From positions 206,408,442 to 206,472,441 of the forward strand of contig NC_133334.1 of assembly GCF_042186555.1 (NCBI RefSeq): a DNA stretch of 64,000 nucleotides, given 5' to 3'. The notes beneath the pieces were generated by a model. That model was given only the letters and a program-made list of their open reading frames with translations. It was not told the origin of the DNA and made no database searches. Below, one piece after another: positions 21,537-31,687 of the stretch. Each line of letters starts with the position of its first letter. Positions within the stretch are counted from its first letter, which is position 1. A program made the translations under genes and the position numbers. The stretch is from Aquarana catesbeiana (lineage: Eukaryota > Chordata > Amphibia > Anura > Ranidae).

Positions 21537-23440
21537 ATGTCAAATCGAAGGTACACTAGTGAAGAGGCCTACACGTTTCTGAGCATGACAGATAGTGAAG
21601 AGGAAGTCACTCATCTGTCAGATTTAGGCTCAGAATACAAACCTGTAGACAGCAGAGACACCCTGACAGATAGCTCTGACGACGGAGTTGTGGTCCCTGC
21701 CAAGGTCAGGCATACCAGACCCCGTTCCTCTTCTGCTGTCGTTGAGGTGCAAGAATCGCAAGTCCCTCGTATGGAGCAGAGAGCCAGTACTAGCGCCGCT
21801 CATCCTTCTGGTGAACTGGCAAGCACCAGCGGCCTAGTACATCCTGGTCATACATCCAGCACTGCAGTAACACTTGGTGACGTGGCGAGTCCCATAAGTG
21901 CAGTTCAAGCTAGCGAGGGGGCAAGCATGAGTAGTGTCCCGCTGCCACCAAGAAGAAGACAAAGACAGACCCGTTGAGCCCATAGTGCCCTTCCTACTGC
22001 ATTCGCCAATCCTAATTGGGAACCCACCACTTCTGCAGCACCCGTACTTCTCCCATTCACTGGCCAACCCAGAATTCAGGTGGAAACAGTTGATTTTACG
22101 TTGTTGATTTTATGCTGGTCAATTCATCGCCACTAACCCCAGCTGACCTTTGCCAGAGATTGGAAACCAATTACGGTTTCCGAATTTAAGACCTTCCTGG
22201 GCCTATCCCTCCTCACGGGCATAACTAAAAAGAGTGCGTTGTGGTCATATTGGACCACTGACCCAATTCACCATATGTCCGTGTTCTCTGCCTCCATGAC
22301 CAGGACACGATACAAGCAGATCTTGCAGTTCATGAATTTCAACGATAATAAACTCTGACATCCTCAGGGTGACCCTGAATTTGATCGGCTCTACAAAATT
22401 CGGCCCCTCGTAAATAACTTCAACCAACGTTTTGCAGCCTTGTTTACTCCCCATCAAGTTGTCTGCGTTGATGAGTCCCTGATTACGTTTTCTGGCTGCT
22501 TGTCATTCAAACAGTATCTTCCCAGCAAGCGTGCCAGATACGGGGTCAAGATGTATAAGCTCTGTGACAGGGCCAAAGGCTATAAATATAGATTTATGGT
22601 TTATGAGGGAAGAGATAGTTACATAGAGCTGGAGAAGTGCTCTGACTACATAGGGAGCACTGGTAAGATTGTGTGGGACTTGGTGTCACCCTTATTCGGA
22701 AAGGGGTACAACTTGTATGTGGACAATTATTACACAAGCGTGCCTCTTTTTAGTCACTTGATTGATCAACAATTTGGCACATGTGGCACCTTGCGATCTA
22801 ATCGCCGGGGCTTTCCCCAGCGGCTTGTAGATTCCCATCTTAGGCTGGGGGAGAGAGCCTGCTTGAGATGTAACAATTTGCTTGCTGTGAAGTGGAGGGA
22901 TAATAAGAATGTTTTCGTTCTGTCCTCCCTTCATGCAGACACGACGGTCCAAATTCCTACGGCGACTGGTGTTGTGGAGAAACCCCTCTATGTCCACGAA
23001 TATAACCTTAATATGGGAGGGGTGGACCTCAACGACCAGTTGTTGGCGCTGTACCTAATTGCCCGTAAGGCCAGACGGTGGTACAAAAAAAGTGTCTGTT
23101 TATTTATTTAAATTGGCTTTGCTGAATGCTTTTGTGTTATGCAAAGCTTCAGGACGAACTGGATCCTTCCTTAAATTCCAGGAAGAGATCATCAGAGCCC
23201 TTCTGTTTCCAGACAGTGCTTTGGCCCAACTTCCCAGTGTAAATGCAATAAGCTAGCTCCATGAGAGGCATTTTCCGCATGTCCTCTCTGGTACCCCTAC
23301 CCAAAGAAACCCCCAAAGAAGATGTCTTATCTGTAGAAAGCGCGGATATAAGTGTGACACCTGCTATTATTGTCCCTCCTGTCCTGAACAACCTGGTCTT
23401 TGCATTGGTGACTGTTTTGAATGCTACCACATACTAGTTG
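21537..23440 (+). pseudogene. piggyBac transposase, several frameshifts and stops
   Basis: The ATG at 21537 (MSNRRYTSEEAYTFL) begins an acidic, Ser-rich N-terminus (DSEEEVTHLSD, LTDSSDDGVV). A stop at 21975 follows a basic patch. The DDE fold lies in 22100-23111: D in VCVDESLITFSG (22470), D in NLYVDNYYTS (22722) and D in NMGGVDLNDQ (23025), in the piggyBac order. In-frame stops occur near 22133 and 22360. A frameshift in 'tacaaaaaaag' near 23083 separates 'LYLIARKARRWYKK' from 'LLNAFVLCKASG'. The C-terminal Cys-rich domain (CLICRKRGYKCDTCYYC, then CIGDCFEC) is at 23325-23437. The full family length of about 600 residues is represented, so an ancestor of this copy was complete. The protein would cut at TTAA; this one is inactive. 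Confidence 0.85.
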
Positions 23441-23679
23441 AGTATTAGCGTAGGGTACAGCACCACAGCACCACACAGTCCTAGGCATGCGTACACAGGG
23501 TCTCGGGGTCTCGAAAGATGTGATGGCCATCACATTTTGAGAGACCCTAATCTGCAATGTTCAGTTTGAAGTTTTTTTTACAGTTTTTATAAAAGTGAAA
23601 AAAAAAAAAGAAAAACACACATAAAAACACAAAAAATTAAAAAGACAAAAATAGTTGTGGTTGTATTTTTCTTTTCTCC

Positions 23680-23686
<7 letters not shown>

Positions 23687-23746
<60 letters not shown>
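23687..23746 (+). repeat. (CT)n microsatellite
   Basis: About 30 uninterrupted CT units in the piggyBac 3' region. The open frames over it encode poly-Ser-Leu and are artefacts. Confidence 0.9.
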
Positions 23747-23747
<1 letters not shown>

Positions 23748-24164
23748 TGTTCTCTCTCTTATGTTCGCTCTCTACTGTCCACTCTACTGTTCACTCACTA
23801 TTGTTCTATATCTATCATTCTCTCTCTGTTTTATTTTTACTATGTTTTATTGCATTTGCTTTGCAGGTATAGTATGTTTTTTGTTAACTATCATTTGCTT
23901 AGTAGGTACGCCATTCAGCTGCAGCACGGGTTTATTTATCTTGACAGCAACAGCGTTTGCTCCCACGATACATAAAGCCGTGACTCCAGCGCTGTCAGAG
24001 GTGATTTCACCACCACAGTTAAAAAAAAAGAGCATATATGCCGAAGCATGGGGGCAGGGGTAGAGGAGCGATTTGCTCCTAACATTAGGGGCAGATTGCC
24101 CCCATGCCTCGGCATATATTTTTTTAGGTACAGATTGCAATGTTTTATTTTTAAACACCTCACC

Positions 24165-25330
24165 GTCTTCCATGGTTTTCTCGGACTCTCCTGTCCCAAC
24201 AGGGAACATCTGCAAAATACTCAACATGCCTCTCAGCAAATAGCTTGGGGTGTCTACTTTCCAAAATGGGATCATTGGGGGGGGGTTGTGCTATCTGGGA
24301 ATTTCATGGCCTCCGAAACTGTGATAGGCAGTGAGGAGTGAAATCAAAAATGTATGATTTGAAATGTGTGATTAGTTTTCGGGGTCCTGTATGCGGTTAG
24401 ACTGCCAAAAGGTTTCACACATGTGGTATCCCTGTACTCAGGAGAAGCAGCAGAATGTATTTTGGGGTGTAATTCCACATAAAAAAAAATAAATTGTAAT
24501 TTTCCCAAAACTTGTGGCAAAATATAAAATATTCCATGGACTCAACATGCCTCTCAGCAAATAGCTTGAAGTGTCTTCTTTCCAAAATGGGGAAAGCCTG
24601 AAGGCGGTGCTTGTTTTTCAAGGTCCTGTACACGGCTAGGTTCCCAAAAGTCTCACACATGTGGTATCCCCGTACTCAGGAGAAGCAGCAGAATGTATTT
24701 TGGGTTGTAATTTTACATATGCCCATGGCATGTTTGAGCAATAGATTATTTAGTGCCAACTTTGTGCAAAAAAAAAAAAATTCATTTTCCCGCAACTTGT
24801 GGCAAAATATAAAATATTCCATGGACTCAACATGCCTCTCAGCAAATAGCTTGGGGTGTCTACTTTCCAAAATGGGGTATTTTGGAGGGGGGGGTTTGTG
24901 CTATCTTGGCATTTTATGGCCTTCGAAAATGTGATAGGTAGTGAGGAGTGAAATCAAAAATTTACACCCTTAGAAATCCTGAAGGCGGTGATTGGTTTTC
25001 GGGGTACTGTACGCGGCTAGGCTCCCAAAAAGTCTCACACATGAGGTATCCCCATACTCAGGAGAAGCAATAGAATGAATTTTGGGGTGTAATTCCACAT
25101 ATAACCTTGCCATGTGTGAGCAATATATCATTTAGTGACAACTTTGTGTACTTTCTTAATTTGTCATTTTTCAATCACTTGTGACAAAAAAATAATATAT
25201 TCAATGGGCTCAACATGCCTCTCAGCCATTTCCTTGGAGCATCTACTTTCCAAAATGGGGTCATTTGGGGGGTTTTGTACTGCCCTGCCATTTTAGCCTC
25301 AAGAAATGAGATAGGCAGTCATAAACTGTG
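24165..25330 (+). repeat. piggyBac 3' modules, four diverged copies of about 290-380 bp
   Basis: The phrase 'caacatgcctctcagc' recurs at about 24223, 24543, 24829 and 25211, each followed by 'ctactttccaaaatggg' (the second copy reads 'cttctttccaaaatggg'); the first three go on to 'aggcggtg...ggttttcggggt' or a variant and 'ggtatccc...actcaggagaagca'. The same modules in inverse order appear at 62090-63230, and one appears in the element at 36856-38309. Confidence 0.75.
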
Positions 25331-25720
25331 TAAATTCCAGAAAATGTACCCTAGTTTGTAGACGCTATAACTTTTGCGCAAACCAATAAATATACGCTTA
25401 TTGACTTTTTTTACCAAAGATATGTGGCTGAATACATTTTGGCCTAAATGTATGACTAAAATGGAGTTTATTAAAAAAGTAGAAAATATCATTTTTTTTC
25501 AAAATTTTAGGTCTTTTTCCGTTCATATCGCAAAAAATAAAAATCGCAGAGGCAATCAAATACCATCAAAAGAAAGCTCTATTTGTGGGGAAAAAAGTAC
25601 GCAAGTTTTGTTTGGGTACAACATTGCATGGCCGCGCAATTACCAGTTAAAGCAGCGCAGTGCCAAATTGTAAAAGGTGCTCTGGTCATTGAGTTGCCTA
25701 ATCCTCCGGGGCTGAAGTGG

Positions 25721-26221
25721 TTAAGTGTTCCTGCTCCTCATGCCAGCAACCGGGTTTTGGCTATTGCATTCTCCCTGTCTGTGTCCACCTGCAAGGTGAT
25801 TGATATGGTCAGTCACCTGTTATAAGCAAGCCAAGCACTCTGTCCCTTGCTGGTGATAGAGACAGTGATACCTGCGTTGTTCCTGATCGAGCCCCCCATT
25901 TGTCTTCCCTGTTTTCCTAGTTTAGATTCCCCTGTGTATGACCTGGATCAGATATTGGACTTTTCCCTGAACTCAGCCTACCTTTTACCTGGACTGTCAT
26001 AGACCCACGCTATCTGTCTGCTAACTGAAAGTAGTCTGTTTGTTTGTTTAGTTTGCATCTGCCCTGGCGTGTTGGCCAGGCACTATAGCATTGTATATAT
26101 GTCCTGGGGGCAACCAAGTACCGGTAGGCCTGCTTGCCTTAAGGGAAAGGGGGCTGCTATAGGTGAAGCACACAGTAGCTAGCTATAGTGTCTGACCACC
26201 TGCATTGGGGTAGACGTGACA
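25721..26221 (+). repeat. Gypsy 5' LTR, larger part
   Basis: It matches the 3' LTR from 'aagtg-ttcctgctcctcat' to 'gtagacgtgaca'. The first 16 bases of this LTR are at 12989-13004, on the far side of the piggyBac insertion. Confidence 0.85.
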
Positions 26222-27166
26222 TTATCACAAGCCTATAACAAGAACATTTATGTCAAGATCGGCTCTACACAGGCTTGCTTATTTGCTGAGGAAATTTGCA
26301 AACTGACATGCCAAGTCCAGGAACTGTCTGTGCATGTAAACGCACCTCCAGCAGTAACATAGGAGCCAGAGCCCAAAGTTAACCCGCCTGATCGTTTTTC
26401 TGGTGACCCCCATGTGTTTTCCAACTTTAAAAATAGTTGTATGCTATACTTTAAGCTTAAGCCACACTCTGGTTCTGAAGCACAGCAGATCAGCCTGATT
26501 ATTACATGGTTGCAGGGGGACCCCCAGTCTTGGACGTTTAGTCACCCCGCAGATGACCCAGCCAGAGGGTCAGTTGAAGCTTTTTTCAAGTCCTTAGGTT
26601 TACTGTATGATGATCCTGACGTGCCCATTCAGTTGAAGCTAAGCTTAGTTCATTACGTCAGGATAAACGCACCGCTGGACAATACTGTTCTGATTTTCGC
26701 CGCTCTAAGAAGCCAGTTCAGGTTAGGCTTATCAGACTCCATCAAAGACTCCTTAGTACACTACCCTGAACCAAAGTGATTGAATGAAGCCATGCAAGTA
26801 GCCATCCGTACAGACAGGCGTTTTATGGGAAATGCATACAGAGAGGTTTGTTTCTTTACCCCCTAGTACACTGCCCACCTTTTCTTAATTTCCCGAGCCC
26901 TCTCAACCTCTCCAGGAGGATAAGCCCATGCAAATTGGCGCTACCCATTTATCCCCTGGGGAAAAGGCTAGAAGGAGATCTCAGGATGGGGTCTGCTGCT
27001 ATAGATTATAGTGTGTCAGTTTCCCTCAGAGGTAAACTATTTGTTCCTGCACAATTTAGCTCTGCCAAGTTTTCTCACCGCCTCTCTTCCGCCCATTGGG
27101 GAATTTCATAGGGAGACAATTACCTTCTACTTGATCTCATCTCCCGCCCATCCCCTTATCTTAGGG
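26222..27166 (+). pseudogene. Gypsy gag and protease remnant
   Basis: From about 26385 the sequence reads through 'PPDRFSGDPHVFSNFKNSC', and 26414-26779 is open: 'YFKLKPHSGSEAQQISLIIT' and 'WLQGDPQSWTF' match retrotransposon Gag (Ty3/gypsy, RTL/sushi-like). The frame then breaks and a CCHC knuckle is missing. At 26990-27166 'DYSVSVSLRGKLFVPAQ' and, in another frame, 'ISSPAHPLILG' come from the protease/RT junction. Past the hAT, at 30318, the sequence continues 'PWFKLHNPHIDWA', the usual gypsy continuation, which confirms the insertion point. Gag coats the RNA and protease cleaves the polyprotein; both are non-functional here. Confidence 0.7.
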
Positions 27167-27576
27167 CAGCCCTCAAAAAATCCACTCGCCTGCTCGCATT
27201 TTGCAAGTGGATTTTGAGGGCTGGCGAGTGTGGGTTGCCTGGGGGCGGGTGGGCGAGCACCGCCGGCAGCCTGGGTTTGTTGGAGCGATCGTAGGGGAAG
27301 GGAGAGGAGAGCCTGGTTGATCAGAGTGTGGGGAACATAACAGCTTTAATTTCAAAAGCTGTGTGTCCTCCACCGTGCACCGTCATATACAGCCCCTCCT
27401 TTTTGTCTCAGGATTGGACGGGTGATCTGTCTATCACAGTGCATGGACAAGGGGGTGGGGCTGTATATTATGGCGCGTGGCGGGGAACACACACCTATTG
27501 AAATTAAAGCTGTTATGTTCCCCGCACTCTGATCAACCAGGCGGTGGCGGCTCTCCTCTCCCTTCCCCTACACAGG

Positions 27577-28043
27577 TAAGCTGCATTGGGGACACAGGGC
27601 TGCATTGGGGACACAGAGCTGCATTGGGGACACATGGCTCCATTGGGGACACAGGCTGCAATGGGGACACATGGCTGCATTGGGGACACAGAGCTGCAAT
27701 GGGGACACAGAGCTGCATTGGGAACACGGAGCTGCAATGGGGACACCGAGCTACAATGGGGACACAGAGCTGCAATGGGGACACAGAGCTGCATTGGGGA
27801 CAAACAGCTGCATTGGGGACACAGGCTGCACTGGTGGACACAAGCTGCATTGGTGACACAGGCTGCACTGGCGGACACAGGTTGCATTGGTGGACACAGG
27901 CTGCACTGGGGACACATAGCTGCATTGGGGACACATAGCTGCATTGGGGACACAGGCTGCAATGGGAACACATGGCTGCATTGGTGACACAGGCTGCATT
28001 GGGGACACATGGCTGCATTGGGGACACAGGCTGCAATGGCGAC
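27577..28043 (+). repeat. 18-19 bp minisatellite, left part
   Basis: About 25 units of 'gctgcattggggacaca' with variants (gctgcaatgggg, gctgcactggtgg). It continues at 29864-30165 on the other side of the foldback element. The many overlapping open frames on both strands are repeat artefacts. Confidence 0.9.
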
Positions 28044-29855
28044 TAGGGATGGGCTTTATGTTTGGGTCAAACATGAGTTCAACTCGAACATTGGCTGTTC
28101 GCCCGTTCGCCGAATAGCAAACAATTTGGGGTGTTCGCTGCAAATTCAAAAGCCGCGGAACACCCTTTAAAGGTCTATGGGAGAAATCAAAAGTGCTAAT
28201 TTTAAAGGTTAATATGCAAGTTATTGTCATAAAAAGTGTTTGGGGACCTGGGTCCTTCCCCAGGGGACATGTATCAATGCAAAAAAAGTTTCAAAAACAG
28301 CAGTTTTTTCGGGAGCAGTGATTTTAATAATGCTTAAAGTTAAACAATAAAAGTGTAATATTCCTTTAAATTTCATACCTGGGGGGGTGTCTATAGTATG
28401 CCTGTAAAGTGGCACACGTTTCCCGTGTTTAGAACAGTCTGACAGCAAAATGACATTTCTAAAGGCAAAAAAGTCATTTAAAACTACTCGCAGCTATAAT
28501 GAATTGTCGGTCCGGCAATACACATAAAAGTTCATTGATAAAAACGGCATGGGATTCCCCCACAGGTGAACCCCGAACCAAAATTTGAAAAAAAATGCGT
28601 GGGGGTCTCCCCAAATTCTATACCAGGCCCTTCAGGTCTGGTATGGATTTTAAGGGGAACCCCGTGACAAAATTTTTTAAAAAATGGCGTGGGGTCCCCC
28701 CAAAAATCCATACCAGACCCTTATCCGAGCATACAACCTGGCAGACCGCAGGAAAAGAGGGGGGAGGAGAGAGCGCCCCCCCTCCTGAACCGTACAAGGC
28801 CACATGCCCTCAACATTGGGAGGGTGCTTTGGGGTAGCCCCCCCATGTTGATGGGGAGAAGGGCCTCATTCCCACAACCCTTGCCCGCTGGTTGTGGGGG
28901 TCTGCGGACGGGGGGCTTATCAGAATCTGGAAGCCCCCTTTAACAAGGGGAGCCCCAGATCCTGGCCCCCCCACCGTGTGAATTGGTAATGGGGTACAAA
29001 TGATCCCCTACCATTTCACAAAAAAAGTGTCAAAAATGTTTAAAGAAGACAATAGATGGTTTTTGACAATTCCTTTATTAATGTCTTCTTCTTTCCGCAC
29101 TTCTTCTTCCATCTTCTTCTGGTCTTCTTTCGGTGTTCTTCTTCTTCCTCCATCTTGTTCTTCCCCCGCTTCTTCCCCTATCTTCCTCCGCTTCTTCCCC
29201 CGGTCTTCTCGTCCGGCATCTTCCTCCGGCTTCTTCTCCGCTTCGTCCTCCGATCCGCCTCAATGGGAGTCTCCCGCTGTGTGACGCTTCTGCTCAGGTG
29301 ACAGCTCTTATATAATGGAGGGCGGGGCCACCCGGTAACCCTGCCCCCCTCTGACGCATGGGGACTTCCCTATGGCTTTCCCTATGGTGTCAGAGGGGGG
29401 CGGGTCACCCGTTTACGAAAATGGATTATAGCTGCAAGTAGTTTTAAATAACTTTTTTTCCTTTAGAAATGTAATTTTGCTGTCAGACTGTTCTAAACAC
29501 TGGAAACATGTGCCACTTTACAGGCATACTATAGACACCCCCCAGGTATGAAATTTAAAGGAATATTACACTTTTATTGTTTCACTTTAAGCATTATTAA
29601 AATCACTGCTCCCAAAAAAACTGCAGTTTTTAAAACTTTTTTTTGCATTGATACATGTCCCCTGGGGCAGGACCTAGGTCCCCCAAACACTTTTTAAGAC
29701 AATACCATGCATATAAGCCTTTAAAATTAGCACTTTTGATTTTTCATGTTCGTGTCCCATAGACTTTAACGGTGTTCGCATGTTCGAACAAATTTTTTGC
29801 CTGTTCACATGTTCTGGTGCAAACCGAATGGAGGGGGTGTTTCGGCCCATCCCTA
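28044..29855. mobile_element. Foldback element with about 440-bp inverted repeats
   Basis: Ends TAGGGATGGGC and GCCCATCCCTA. The left arm (28044 to about 28500) and right arm (about 29415-29855) are inverse copies: 'ggggacatgtatcaatgcaaaa', 'tttcatacctggggggg' and 'agaacagtctgacagcaaaa' recur inverted. Flanking 8-mers atggcgac/atgggggc agree at six positions, fitting a hAT-type duplication inside the minisatellite. The centre holds a 'cttcttcc' pyrimidine tract (29085-29260) and GC-rich sequence. No coding capacity. Confidence 0.8.
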
Positions 29856-29863
29856 ATGGGGGC

Positions 29864-30165
29864 ACAGGCTGCATTGGGGACACATGGCTGCAATGGGGAC
29901 ACATGGCTGCAATGGGGACACAGACTGCACTGGCGGATACAGGCTGCATTGGTGACACAGGCTGCACTGGCGGACACAAGCTGCACTGGCAGACACAGGC
30001 TGCACTGGCGGGCACAGGTTGCATTGGTGACACAAGCTGCACTGGCGGGCACAGGCTGCATTGGCAGGCACAGGCTGCATTGGCGGGCACAGGCTGCACT
30101 GGGGACACATAGCTGCATTGGGGACATATAGCTGCAATGGGGACACAGGCTGCAATGAGGACACA
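29864..30165 (+). repeat. 18-19 bp minisatellite, right part
   Basis: Continuation of the array at 27577-28043, with more of the 'ggctgcactggcgggcaca' variants. The two halves show the array existed before the foldback insertion. Confidence 0.85.
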
Positions 30166-30317
30166 GATAAAGTTGTTAATATCTATTTTTATAACATAAT
30201 TCTGGGGTGTGATTATGTGCGGGGCATGGTAGGGGTTGGGCAGGGCAACTGGTGGCGAGTAACCTTTGAGGCCTGGGTAGTAGCTCAGGACTTGAAATTT
30301 TGAGCCCTGTCTTAGGG

Positions 30318-31025
30318 TATCCCTGGTTTAAACTTCACAACCCGCACATAGACTGGGCTACAGAGGAGATTAGGTCCTGGTCCCAGACCTGCATCCAGAA
30401 TTGCAAATAAAATGCGACAAGTTGCCCATTTATAACTCTTGTGTGGCCAGTACCAGTCATGTGCCTTTATTACTGTCCTATTCAGATCCAGATCATGACA
30501 ATGTTTCCAAATGTGACTCCAGGTTACATAACCATGTGCCTTTATATGACTCTGTTATAGCAAAAGACGCTTCTCTAGAATTCTAGAATTCTCTAGAGGT
30601 CACCTCTACAGCCAATTGCCACAGCCTGAATCCTCCCCTCCTAGAAGCCAAACGTATCTGTTGTTTCGCAGCCTTGAGCCCTGTTTGGAAACTTCCTCTA
30701 AGTCCTCAGAACTCAAGCCCCCTGGATCGGCCACTGCATCAGTTATGCCAGCCCATGCCCTTTGAGCTTCTTGCTTTTTCTTATTCAGGACTTTCTGTAA
30801 CCTGGCCTCACTCTGCTTCTACTACACCCTTTGTAACCGATCTGAGGTTCAATCCATCATTTGGATAAACTGCCTCATTCGACCAGGTGGGGCTTTCAAA
30901 CTTTGCTTCAGGGCTCTCTGCATTCTGCTCATGTTTCAGCAATCCTGCTTGTCTGATGGTCCTGTGCTGGATGTCCAGCTTGTCTTTGAGGGTCCAGGGG
31001 CCCCTCCTCAGAGGGGGGGGGGTAA
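30318..31025 (+). other. Gypsy internal 3' remnant and purine tract
   Basis: It begins with the protease/RT continuation at 30318-30410, then degenerate sequence without RT motifs, and ends in 'cctcctcagaggggggggggtaa' before the 3' LTR. The G-rich tract is the expected plus-strand primer. Confidence 0.65.
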
Positions 31026-31682
31026 TGTCAGGATCACTTAAGTGCTAAACACGTTAATGATTAAGCGCACCTGAAGTGTATGAAACGCCTGTACCAGCAC
31101 TCTGTTCCTGTAAGCATTTGGGATGTTCCAATAAAGAATTTTGATCAATTTGTGGAGTGCCGCCATTTCTTCTATTTTGATTACTTAAGTGCTCCTGCTC
31201 CTCATTCCAGCATCCGGGTTTTGGCTATTACATTCTCCCTGTCTGTGTCCACCTGCAAGGTAATTGATATGGTCAGTCACCTGTTATAAGCAAGCCAAAT
31301 GCTCTGTCCCTTGCTTGTGATAGACAGTGATACCTGCGTTGTTCCTGATCGAGCCCCCCCATTTGTCTTCCCTGTTTTGCTAGTTTGTATTTCCCTGTGT
31401 ATGACCTGGATCGGATATTGGACTTTTCCCTGAACTCAGCCTGCCTTTTACCCGGACTGTCATAGAACCACGCTATCTGTCTGCTAACTGCTAGTAGTCT
31501 GTTTGCTTAGTTTGCATCTGCCCTGGCATGGTGGCCAGGCACTATAGCAGTGTGTGTATAAGTCCTGGGGGCAACCAAGTATCGGTAGCCCTGCTTGCCT
31601 TAAGGGAAAGGAGGCTGCTATAGGTGAAGCACACAGTAGCTAGCTATAGTGTCTGACATCCTGCGTTGGGGTAGACGTGACA
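31026..31682 (+). repeat. Gypsy 3' LTR
   Basis: TGTCAGGATCAC...GTAGACGTGACA, followed by CATAC. It carries an extra insertion at 31047-31182; without it and one duplicated target copy it is about 510 bp. Confidence 0.85.
31047..31182 (+). mobile_element. Short retroposed segment with a hammerhead-like core
   Basis: The 11-bp sequence ACTTAAGTGCT flanks it (31036-31046 and 31183-31193) as a target duplication. Inside, 'ctgaagtgtatgaaacgcctgta' has CUGA ... GAAAC-loop-GUA, the order of a minimal hammerhead with stem II nearly lost, followed 40 nt later by AATAAA and a tail 'gtgccgccatttcttctattttga'. The same layout (core, then AATAAA) occurs at 5781-5900. A Penelope-like or retrozyme-like origin is inference. 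Confidence 0.45.
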
Positions 31683-31687
31683 CATAC

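Larger units (their letters stand above)
13001..25724 (+). mobile_element. piggyBac element (autonomous-type, decayed), split by a retrovirus
   Basis: TTAA occurs at both edges (13001-13004 and 25721-25724). Joining the flanks restores the gypsy LTR sequence 'tgtcaggatcac-TTAA-gtg', as seen intact in the 3' LTR. Excluding the retrovirus (13473-20895 plus one 5-bp duplication), the element is about 5.3 kb. It has a 5' leader, a broken piggyBac transposase (21537-23440), a (CT)n tract and about 2.2 kb of 3' sequence with repeated modules, ending 'gggctgaagtgg'. The 3' sub-terminal 'gaaagctctatttgtgggg' and 'ggccgcgcaatt' recur in the small TTAA elements of this window. Confidence 0.8.
27167..30309. 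mobile_element. Non-autonomous hAT element inside gypsy pol
   Basis: Exact 8-bp duplication TCTTAGGG at 27159-27166 and 30310-30317. Ends CAGCCCTCAAAA and TTTTGAGCCCTG are inverted. Near the left end is a palindrome around 'aaatccactcgcctgctcgcattttgcaagtggatttt'-type sequence. Its minisatellite is interrupted by the foldback element at 28044-29855. No transposase. Confidence 0.85.
12989..31682 (+). mobile_element. Ty3/gypsy-type LTR retrotransposon carrying nested insertions
   Basis: The 5-bp duplication CATAC lies at 12984-12988 and 31683-31687. The left LTR begins TGTCAGGATCAC and, after removal of the piggyBac insertion at TTAA, ends GTAGACGTGACA at 26221. The right LTR (31026-31682) begins and ends identically. 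Without insertions both LTRs are about 510 bp. A purine tract (agagggggggggg) immediately precedes the right LTR. The own internal sequence is only about 1.65 kb (26222-27166 plus 30318-31025), holding gag, a bit of protease and a 3' non-coding tail. RT, RNase H and integrase are deleted. Only about 3 kb of the 18.7 kb belongs to the gypsy element itself. Confidence 0.85.

Noticed and set aside
23655..24063. Ser/Leu-rich open frames
   Set aside because: Caused by the (CT)n microsatellite.
26848..27217. Two overlapping open frames after gag as separate genes
   Set aside because: They are out-of-frame pieces of gypsy gag/protease and run into the hAT end.
27477..28230. Overlapping open frames on both strands (ELHWGHRAA.., NAACVPQCS..)
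   Set aside because: The 18-bp array lacks stop codons in most frames; these are repeat translations.
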